Below, in pieces: positions 7,024 to 15,709 of a DNA stretch of 21,454 nt (position 1 is its first letter; each line of letters begins with the position of its first letter). Source of the stretch: CAZLNO01 sp964561005 (lineage in GTDB: Bacteria; Pseudomonadota; Alphaproteobacteria; Kiloniellales; Rhodovibrionaceae); assembly GCA_964561005.1 (NCBI GenBank), contig CAZLNO010000072.1:1-21454 (forward strand), read 5' to 3'. A program made the translations under genes and the position numbers. The notes below the pieces were generated by a model. The model saw only the letters and a program-made list of their open reading frames with translations, made no database searches and was not told the origin of the DNA.

Positions 7024-7437
7024 ATGGTGGCGGGCAGCCGCGTGACCAGCACCAAACGGGCCGAGATTGCCAGTCGGGAACGGCTCGAAAGCCAACGCAT
7101 CGATCAGCGCTACCGGTCCTTTCGCAGCGTGGTGAAAACGGGCGGCGTCGTCGCCTGTGTGTGGTTTGCCTTCCAGGCGGTCGGCAAGCTGGCCGGCGAG
7201 CGGACCGACGTGGTTGTGGAAACCGCGCTCTCAGTCGTCGGGAGCGCCGACCTTGCCCTAAGCGTATCCCTGACCGGCGTCGTAGCGGCCTGGGCCGTTG
7301 CGGAGCGTTGGCTCAGGCAGCGCGCTGTGCAAAGATTGGAAGGACGGATCCGCGAACTGGAAACACAGATCGACCCGAGTCGCTCCAGTTCAATGCTGAC
7401 GGCACGAGGCAAGACTAACCCGAAAGACAGGGATTAG
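7024..7437 (+). CDS. Unknown two-TM membrane protein, first gene of a cassette
   Basis: A 137-residue protein that I do not recognise. A basic N-terminus (residues 1-36, many Arg and Ser) precedes a membrane segment at about 37-56 (VKTGGVVACVWFAFQAVG) and a second at about 72-94 (GSADLALSVSLTGVVAAWAV). A charged helix follows (95-117, RWLRQRAVQRLEGRIRELE), likely a short coiled coil, then a polar tail. Both termini are predicted cytoplasmic. The spacing to the next gene is only 3 bp, so the two are almost certainly co-transcribed. GC content and codon use are visibly lower than in flanking genes, which suggests acquisition. The layout resembles small membrane partners found in defence or phage cargo, but nothing in the sequence proves such a role. 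Confidence 0.7.
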   Translation: MVAGSRVTSTKRAEIASRERLESQRIDQRYRSFRSVVKTGGVVACVWFAFQAVGKLAGERTDVVVETALSVVGSADLALSVSLTGVVAAWAVAERWLRQRAVQRLEGRIRELETQIDPSRSSSMLTARGKTNPKDRD

Positions 7438-7440
7438 CCC

Positions 7441-8010
7441 ATGCCCGAAGATATCGTCCTTGGCGTCGCGGCCCTCATTGGTCTGGGGGTGTTTTTCTAT
7501 GGACCCTGGCAGTGGCTATGCACGGACGTTGCCCGCCAGATCCTGTTCGAACGTCGGGATGCGATCTTCGATATGGCTCGCGCTGGAAAGCTGTCGTTCG
7601 AGAGCGAGGAATATCGGACGATCCGGCATTCGCTGGAAAAAAGCATCCGTTTCGCACATGATCTAACGCTTCCGCGTTTCTTGTACGAGCTTCGGGTGCG
7701 CGGGTTCCTGCGGAAAAGCGATCAGAGCAATCTTCGCTCTGCAATCGAGCGGATCGGGGACGCAAAGGTCCGGGAGGAGGTTCGAGACCACGTCAGTCAC
7801 GGGCTGAGTGCGCTGACGGCGATTATGCTCGTCAGATCGCCTCTGTTCCTGTTGTTGGTCCCGGTCGTCGCGCTGCTGCTCCTTGCCATGATGATCGCTT
7901 TCAAGGCCATGCCTTCCCTTTCGAAGCGAGTATTACTGGCAACTCGCATCGTGCGCGACATGGTACAGCGCGAAGCCGAACAGCACGGCCCGGATGGCGC
8001 CCCCGCCTGA
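7441..8010 (+). CDS. Unknown membrane protein, second gene of a cassette
   Basis: A 189-residue protein of no recognised family. It has an N-terminal membrane segment (residues about 4-24, DIVLGVAALIGLGVFFYG), a soluble helical middle of about 100 residues (30-122) rich in Arg and Glu, and a long second hydrophobic region (about 124-154, with LFLLLVPVVALLLLAMMIAF). A basic, then polar, tail follows. The middle could face the cytoplasm and receive a signal or partner. The start ATG 7441 follows AGGGA at 7428-7432. It shares the lower GC content of the upstream gene. A short palindrome CTTGC-CC-GCAAG (8014-8025) follows its stop; it is too weak to call a terminator. Confidence 0.7.
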   Translation: MPEDIVLGVAALIGLGVFFYGPWQWLCTDVARQILFERRDAIFDMARAGKLSFESEEYRTIRHSLEKSIRFAHDLTLPRFLYELRVRGFLRKSDQSNLRSAIERIGDAKVREEVRDHVSHGLSALTAIMLVRSPLFLLLVPVVALLLLAMMIAFKAMPSLSKRVLLATRIVRDMVQREAEQHGPDGAPA

Positions 8011-8090
8011 AGACTTGCCCGCAAGAGGTCCGTAGACGCGGGACGCGGTTGACAGGGGCGGGCGTGTTAGCCGGGCTTTCCGCCTCCGCA

Positions 8091-8119
8091 TGGACGCCAC
8101 CCCTCGTGCCGCTTATACT
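8091..8119 (+). promoter_or_regulatory. Candidate promoter of methylmalonyl-CoA mutase
   Basis: TGGACG (8091-8096), a 17-bp spacer and TATACT (8114-8119, 5 of 6 to TATAAT) lie 30 bp before the GTG start at 8149. A TTGACA at 8049-8054 is nearby but lacks a -10 at proper spacing. Confidence 0.45.
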
Positions 8120-8148
8120 GCTGTGCAGCAAAGTGAGGAGGCGCAGCC

Positions 8149-10299
<2,151 letters not shown>

Positions 10300-10361
10300 C
10301 CGCCCGTCCCAAAGCGCCGGACACGATCGCCGAATCGCGTCCGTCTGGCGGCCCGACCCGT

Positions 10362-10391
10362 TTGACAGCGCAGGCGAGCTTTCCTTAGCGT
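10362..10391 (+). promoter_or_regulatory. Candidate promoter of the Fic gene
   Basis: A perfect TTGACA (10362-10367) is followed after 18 bp by TAGCGT (10386-10391, 3 of 6). The implied transcription start, near 10398, falls at the beginning of the first large palindrome. The palindromes would then lie between the start site and the gene. Confidence 0.4.
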
Positions 10392-10396
10392 GCGCT

Positions 10397-10455
10397 TAAA
10401 GAAAGGATTCGCCCGAATCCTTTCTTTAGTGTCGTCGTAAGGAAAGGATCCTTTC
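10397..10455. promoter_or_regulatory. Double palindromic operator upstream of fic
   Basis: Palindrome 1 has perfect 15-bp arms, TAAAGAAAGGATTCG (10397-10411) and CGAATCCTTTCTTTA (10414-10428), around CC. Palindrome 2 is the perfect 14-mer GAAAGGATCCTTTC (10442-10455). Both are built from the half-site GAAAGGAT and its complement: 10401-10408, 10417-10424, 10442-10449 and 10448-10455. The second ends 6 bp before the ATG and contains the only Shine-Dalgarno-like AAAGGA (10443-10448). This suggests transcriptional and perhaps translational control. Palindrome 1 could also act as a hairpin behind the mutase gene, but it has no T-run. Confidence 0.7.
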
Positions 10456-10461
10456 TTCAGC

Positions 10462-11640
10462 ATGGTCGAGAAACCGGAAACCCGGCGCCTGGGACGCCGT
10501 GTGACGATCGCGACCACGGGCGAACAGGCGGCGGCCTTCATTCCGCCACCGCTGCCCCCGCAGCCGCCCATCGAGATGGATCGGCTGTACCGTTCGCTGG
10601 AGGCGGCGAACCGGGCGCTGGGCCGGCTCGACGGCGTCGCCTCGGTCCTGCCGGACACCCCGCTGTTCCTTTATATGTACGTCCGCAAGGAGGCGCTGCT
10701 GTCCTCGCAGATCGAGGGGACGCAGTCCTCGCTGTCCGATCTGCTGCTGTTCGAGAGCGAGGTCGCGCCAGGGGCACCGCTGGACGACGTGCAGGAGGTC
10801 TCGAATTACGTCGCGGCCATGAACCACGGCCTGGCGCGGCTTCGCGAGGGCTTTCCCGTCTCTTCGCGGCTTCTGCGGGAAATTCACGATGTCCTGCTGG
10901 CCAAGGGGCGCGGCAGCACCAAGCAGCCCGGCGAATTCAGGCGGTCGCAGAATTGGATCGGCGGTACGCGGCCGGGCAATGCCCTCTTCGTGCCGCCGCC
11001 GCCCGCCGAGGTCCCTGAACTGACGTGGGACCTGGAGCGGTTCATCCATGCGGAGACACCCGACATTCCGGTCCTGGTCAAGGCCGGCCTCGTCCATGTG
11101 CAGTTCCAGTGCATTCACCCCTTCCTCGACGGCAACGGCCGGCTGGGGCGGCTTTTGATCACCTTGCTGCTGTGTTCCTGGGGTGTGCTGAAACAGCCGA
11201 TTCTCTACCTGAGTCTTTATTTCAAGACCCGCCGCCAGCAGTACTACGATCTGCTGCAGCGGGTTCGCGACAAGGGCGACTGGGAAGTCTGGCTCGAATT
11301 CTTTCTGGAAGGCGTGGCGGAGACCTCGGACCAGGCGGCGTCGGCCGCGCGGGAAATCCTGAGCCTTTTCGATGCCGACCGGCGCCGGATCGAAGCCTTG
11401 GGCCGGCCCGCGGCGTCCGCGCTGCGGGTTCACCAGATCCTGCAGCAAAAGCCGATCGTCACCGTGCCGGACGTTTGCGCAACGCTCCACATCACGCCGC
11501 CGACCGTGCGCAAGGCCATCGGCCATTTGAGGGACCTGGGACTTCTGCGCGAGGTCACGGGCCGACAGCGTGGACGCGTGTTCGTCTACGACGACTACCT
11601 TGCCATCCTCGCCCGCGGGACGGAGCCTCTGTCCGGGTAG
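10462..11640 (+). CDS. Fic family protein with C-terminal winged helix (AMPylase)
   Basis: A 392-residue Fic enzyme, predicted to transfer AMP from ATP to target-protein hydroxyls. The catalytic motif HPFLDGNGRLGR (residues 219-230) is complete, including the nucleophile-activating His, the metal Asp and the Gly-Asn-Gly loop. The flap segment GEFRRSQNWIGG precedes it. The N-terminal inhibitory helix carries the S/T-xxx-E-G/N motif as SSQIEG (81-86), making this a class II, self-inhibited Fic. The C-terminal 70 residues form a winged helix (VPDVCATLHITPPTVRKAIG, then LLREVTGRQRGRVF), so the protein may bind DNA. The start ATG 10462 lies directly behind two palindromes, consistent with autoregulation. 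No separate antitoxin gene is adjacent. Confidence 0.93.
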   Translation: MVEKPETRRLGRRVTIATTGEQAAAFIPPPLPPQPPIEMDRLYRSLEAANRALGRLDGVASVLPDTPLFLYMYVRKEALLSSQIEGTQSSLSDLLLFESEVAPGAPLDDVQEVSNYVAAMNHGLARLREGFPVSSRLLREIHDVLLAKGRGSTKQPGEFRRSQNWIGGTRPGNALFVPPPPAEVPELTWDLERFIHAETPDIPVLVKAGLVHVQFQCIHPFLDGNGRLGRLLITLLLCSWGVLKQPILYLSLYFKTRRQQYYDLLQRVRDKGDWEVWLEFFLEGVAETSDQAASAAREILSLFDADRRRIEALGRPAASALRVHQILQQKPIVTVPDVCATLHITPPTVRKAIGHLRDLGLLREVTGRQRGRVFVYDDYLAILARGTEPLSG

Positions 11641-11655
11641 CCGCAAGCTGAGCCG

Positions 11656-11704
11656 GTCCCGGGAACCGTCCGGGACGAAAGCGGATTAACGCTTTATTTC
11701 GCGT
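11656..11704 (+). terminator. Candidate terminator after fic
   Basis: Two consecutive hairpins follow the stop: GTCCCGG (11656-11662) with CCGGGAC (11670-11676), and AAAGCG (11678-11683) with CGCTTT (11690-11695). The second is followed by ATTTCGCGTTTT. The T-tract is interrupted, so strength is uncertain. Confidence 0.4.
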
Positions 11705-11773
11705 TTTGCGCCAAGAGTCGCGACTTGAGGAGACGTTGCTTGTTGTGAGGCGATATCGCGGGAGGCGTCGGCG

Positions 11774-14700
11774 ATGGCGGGGCGGGCGCTCGGCTGGTGG
11801 CTGGCACTGGGGTTCGGCGCGGCGGTCAGCCTGGGCTGGCTGGGCGCGGCCGGCTGGTATGTCCGGAACACCATGGGCTGGGACAACCTGCTGGCGCTGC
11901 TGCCGCACGAGCTGGCGGTCATCCTCGCCGGCGTCTTCGCGCCGCTGGCCTTCCTCTGGCTGCTGCTGCTGTTCCTGCTGCGCGGCGCGGCGCTGCGGCG
12001 GGAGACGCGGGAGCTGCTGCACCGCCTGAACGACATGGCCTACCCGCCAGAGGCGGCGGAGTCGCGCGTCATCCGCATCGCGGAATCCCTGCGCGGCCAG
12101 GCGGAGACGCTCTTCCGGGCCTCCGAGGACGCGGTGCAGCGCCTGGAGGCGGCGCGCGAGGGCGTGCGCGCGCAGGCGGAGGAGCTGACCGGCACCACCG
12201 ACGCCGCCGTCGCGCGGGTGCAGGACATCCGCGACAACCTCGCCGGCCAGCTCGACCAGGTCACGGAGGTCCGCGCCGCCATCGAGGACACCGTGGCGCG
12301 CTCGCGCCAGTCCTGCGAGAGCCAGGTCGCCGCCCTGCGCGACGCGGCGGCGGAGGCCCAGCGCGCGGCCGAGGCGATCGGCCGGGACCTCCAGGGCCGG
12401 GCCGAGGGCTACGGCGAGGTGCTGCGCGCCGCCGCGCGGGACGTGGGCGGCGTGGCGCAGAACATCGGCGAGCAGCTCGAGGCGAACGCCGAGCGCTACG
12501 GCCGGGCTCTCCAGGACGCGGCGCAGGGGGCGCTGGATACCTCGGCGCGCATCGGCGAGTCGCTGGAGGAGTCCGCCGACACCTTCGGCCAGCGCTTGCA
12601 GGCGAACGCCGAGCGCTACGGCACGGTGCTCGATCAGGCGGCGCGGGAGGCCGCCGACACCGCCGCCCGCATCGGGGAAGGCCTGCGCGAATCCGCCGAG
12701 GGCTACGGCGAGCGCCTGCAGGCCGCGGCCGATGGCGCGGCGGAGACCGCCGCCCGCATCGACGAGCGCCTGCGGGAGGCCGCGGCCGAGCAGCGCCGCC
12801 AGCTTGACGACGCGCAGGGCGCCGCCGCCCGCGCCGCCGAGACGCTGGCGGAGACGCTGCGCGGCGCCGGCGGCGAGCTGGATGGCGCGCGCGAGCGGGC
12901 GGTGCAGGGGGCCGAGACCCTGCGCGAGGCCCTGCGCGAGCGGGCCGAGGGGCTGGAGGCGGCGGCGGCGCGGGCGCGCGAGGCCTCCGACAGCCTGCGC
13001 GACAGCCTGCACAAGGACGCCGAGACGCTGCGCGCCACCGGCGAGCGGGTGTCCGACGACGCCGCCAACCTGGGCGAGACCATCCGCGAGCACCTGGCCG
13101 AGCTGGACGCCGCCGGGCAGCGCGCGGTCAGCCGCGTCGAGGAGCTGAGCCAGACGCTGGGCGCGCGCAGCGGCGACGTCAGCCGCCTGGCCGGCCAGGT
13201 GGCCGAGCAGGCGCGCGACATCGCCAGCGAGCTGCACAACCGCACGCAGGACCTGCGCGAAACCTTCGAGGCGGCGGAGGCGCGCAGCCAGGCCTTCGGC
13301 GAAACCATCCGCGCCGAGGCGGCGGCGCTGGGCGACAGCGTCGACCGCCTGCGCGACAAGCTGCAGCGCACCGGCCAGGACATGCAGGGCGACCTGCGCG
13401 GCACCGTGGCGCAGGTCAGCGACCAGCTCGCCCAGACGGCCGCCGAGACCGGGCAGCACCTGGACGCCGCCGCCGAGCGCGTCGCCGCGCGCCTGGCCGA
13501 GGCCGGCACGCGCACCGGCGACAGCCTCGCCGAGAGCGGCGAGCGCGTCGCCGCCCGCCTGGCCGAGGGGGCGGAGGCGGCCGGCGGGCGCCTGCAGGGC
13601 GTGAGCAAGAGCGCCGCCCAGGCCCTGGGCGAGGCGGCGGGCACCCTGGAGGCGCGCGTGGCGGAGGCGCGCGAGAAGCTGAGCCGGGAAGGCACGGCGG
13701 CCCGCGAGGCCCTGGACAACGTGGCGGCCGAGACGGTTCAGCGCCTGGGCACGAGCGCCGCCGAGGCGGCCTCGACCCTGCGCGACTCCGGCGACCGGAC
13801 GCGCGAGGCCCTGGCCGCCGCGGCCGGCGACCTGGAGGAACGGCTGGCCGCCGCGCGCCAGCGGCTTGCCGCTGACGGCGACGCCGCCGGCCAACGTCTG
13901 ACGGAGGCCGCCGACGGCACGGCCGAGCGCCTGCGCGAGACCGCCAAGCAGGCCGCCGCCGAGTTGCAGGCGGCGGGCGGGAACGCCCAGGACGCGCTCG
14001 CGTCGTCGGTGGACTCCCTGGCCGCGCAGCTCGACGGCGCCACGGCGCGCCTGAGCGAGACCGGGGACTCCCTCGCGCAACGGCTGTCCGACACCGGCGA
14101 GAGCACGGCCGCGCGCCTGGGCGACAGCGCCGAGGCGGCGGCGGCGCGGCTGGAGAACGCCGGCGCGGCGAGCGAGGGCGCGATGACCACGGCGGCGGCG
14201 CAGTTGGAGGAGCGCCTGGCGGCGGCGCGCGAGCGGCTGCGCGCCAACCTCGACGTCACCGCCGCGCAGGTGGCCGAGCGCCTGGGCGAGGCGGCCGACA
14301 GCGCCGGCGGCCGGATCGGCGAGCAGGCGGCGAATGCCGAGAGCGCCCTGCAGGCGGCGGGCGAGCGCCTCTCGGAACGCCTGGCCGAGGCCACGTCGAG
14401 CGCCGCCGGGCGCCTGGACGACGACCTCTCGCAGCTCACCCAGCGCCTGGGCGAGAGCGCGCGGGCGGCGGCGGAGCGGCTGCGCACCGCCACCACCGAG
14501 GGCGCGGCGAACCTGTCCGAGGTGGCACAGGAGGCCGCCGCCAGCCTCAAGGCTGCCAGGGAAGCCCTGCTGCCGCAGACCGAGGCCCTGACCGCCGCCG
14601 GCGAACGGGCGGTCGCCCAGGCGGGGGAGGCCGGCGAGAGCTTCCGCGCGCAGGGCGCCGAACTGGACCGCGCGGCGGCGGAGATCGGGCAGAAGCTGGA

Positions 14701-15703
14701 CGACGCCGGACACGCGGTGCAGCGCCGCGCCGGCCTGATGGAACGCGCGGCCGAGAACGCCATGACCCGCACGCAGGAGCTGGTCGGGGCCTTCCAGCAG
14801 CAGTCCCAGGAGCTGGGCGAGGCGATCCGCAACGCCCAGGCGGAGGCGGCGCGGCTCCGCACGGCGGCGCAGGAGGAGGCCCGCGACCTGGGCCAGATCG
14901 CCGCCGAGCTGCGTTCGCTGGCGCGCGAGACCAGCCAGATGGTCACCCAGCCCACTCAGGAACTGCTGGCCGCCGCCCAGCACGCCCGCCGCACCACCGA
15001 GGAGATCCGCGAGGAACTGCGCAAGCAGCTCGGGGAGGTCGACAGCGGCCAGGCGCAGGCCCTGGAGCGGCTGACGGCGATCGGCGACGCCTGCGCCGAG
15101 AAGAGCCGGACCCTGGCCGAGGCGGCGAACCAGGCGCTGGGTCGCGTGGAGGAGCTGGGCGCGGCCATGGACAAGCGCGGCGACGGCGTCTCGCGCCTGG
15201 TGGACACCTTCACCGGCCGCCTGGAGGACCTGAGCCAGCAGGCCCGCCAGCAGAGCCAGGAACTGGTCAAGGCCACCGAGGAGGCCGCGATTCAAAGCCG
15301 CCAGGTGCGCGACAGCGGCATCCAGGGCCGGCGCGAGGTCTTCCTGCGCACGGCCACGGTGATGATCGAGGACCTGAACGCCGCCGCCATCGACATCGAC
15401 CAGATCATGGAGAGCGAGGTCCCCGACGAGGTCTGGAAGCGCTACCACAAGGGCGACCGCTCGATCTTCGCCCGGCGCCTGCTGCGCCACCGCGACCGCT
15501 TTACAAACAGCGAGATCGGCCGACTTTACGAGAGCGACAGCAACTTCCGAGACCAGGCGACGCGCTACATGAACCAGTTCGAATCGCTCTTGAACCAGGC
15601 CAACGACTGCGACCCGGACAACGTGCTCTCCACGACCTTCCTGACCGCCGACGTGGGCAAGCTCTATCTGATGCTTGCCCGCTCGCTGGGTCGTCAGCAA
15701 TAA
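11774..15703 (+). CDS. Giant membrane-anchored helical-repeat protein
   Basis: A 1309-residue protein. Two membrane segments lie at the N-terminus (about 7-28 and 46-69), followed by about 1100 residues of Ala/Glu/Arg-rich amphipathic helix like apolipoprotein A/E or coiled-coil repeats. A less repetitive C-terminal domain (about 1175-1309) contains FLRTATVMIEDLNAAAID, DEVWKRYHKGDRSIFARRLL and ADVGKLYLMLARSLGR. Both a 40-residue and a 22-residue internal periodicity are visible. The layout (two TM helices, then a huge cytoplasmic helical rod) resembles TipN-like polarity factors of alphaproteobacteria, but I cannot confirm homology. A structural, polar-tethering or envelope-organising role is inferred. 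Start ATG 11774 follows GGGAGG (11760-11765). The ABC exporter starts 6 bp after its stop. High GC makes long open frames on the other strand, which are shadows. Confidence 0.85.
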   Translation: MAGRALGWWLALGFGAAVSLGWLGAAGWYVRNTMGWDNLLALLPHELAVILAGVFAPLAFLWLLLLFLLRGAALRRETRELLHRLNDMAYPPEAAESRVIRIAESLRGQAETLFRASEDAVQRLEAAREGVRAQAEELTGTTDAAVARVQDIRDNLAGQLDQVTEVRAAIEDTVARSRQSCESQVAALRDAAAEAQRAAEAIGRDLQGRAEGYGEVLRAAARDVGGVAQNIGEQLEANAERYGRALQDAAQGALDTSARIGESLEESADTFGQRLQANAERYGTVLDQAAREAADTAARIGEGLRESAEGYGERLQAAADGAAETAARIDERLREAAAEQRRQLDDAQGAAARAAETLAETLRGAGGELDGARERAVQGAETLREALRERAEGLEAAAARAREASDSLRDSLHKDAETLRATGERVSDDAANLGETIREHLAELDAAGQRAVSRVEELSQTLGARSGDVSRLAGQVAEQARDIASELHNRTQDLRETFEAAEARSQAFGETIRAEAAALGDSVDRLRDKLQRTGQDMQGDLRGTVAQVSDQLAQTAAETGQHLDAAAERVAARLAEAGTRTGDSLAESGERVAARLAEGAEAAGGRLQGVSKSAAQALGEAAGTLEARVAEAREKLSREGTAAREALDNVAAETVQRLGTSAAEAASTLRDSGDRTREALAAAAGDLEERLAAARQRLAADGDAAGQRLTEAADGTAERLRETAKQAAAELQAAGGNAQDALASSVDSLAAQLDGATARLSETGDSLAQRLSDTGESTAARLGDSAEAAAARLENAGAASEGAMTTAAAQLEERLAAARERLRANLDVTAAQVAERLGEAADSAGGRIGEQAANAESALQAAGERLSERLAEATSSAAGRLDDDLSQLTQRLGESARAAAERLRTATTEGAANLSEVAQEAAASLKAAREALLPQTEALTAAGERAVAQAGEAGESFRAQGAELDRAAAEIGQKLDDAGHAVQRRAGLMERAAENAMTRTQELVGAFQQQSQELGEAIRNAQAEAARLRTAAQEEARDLGQIAAELRSLARETSQMVTQPTQELLAAAQHARRTTEEIREELRKQLGEVDSGQAQALERLTAIGDACAEKSRTLAEAANQALGRVEELGAAMDKRGDGVSRLVDTFTGRLEDLSQQARQQSQELVKATEEAAIQSRQVRDSGIQGRREVFLRTATVMIEDLNAAAIDIDQIMESEVPDEVWKRYHKGDRSIFARRLLRHRDRFTNSEIGRLYESDSNFRDQATRYMNQFESLLNQANDCDPDNVLSTTFLTADVGKLYLMLARSLGRQQ
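12481..12621 (+). repeat. 40-residue internal repeat in the giant helical protein
   Basis: The 21-bp stretch at 12481-12501 recurs exactly at 12601-12621, 120 bp (40 codons) later. The encoded units both carry ANAERYG, ARIGE.L.ESA and a closing G. A separate pair, 13475-13500 and 13541-13566, repeats with one mismatch at 66 bp (22 codons, ERVAARLAE), the apolipoprotein-like double-11 spacing. Confidence 0.7.
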
Positions 15704-15709
15704 GGGCGT

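Noticed and set aside
8049..8077. TTGACA-led promoter before the mutase
   Set aside because: No acceptable -10 hexamer occurs at 16-18 bp; the TGGACG/TATACT pair is better placed.
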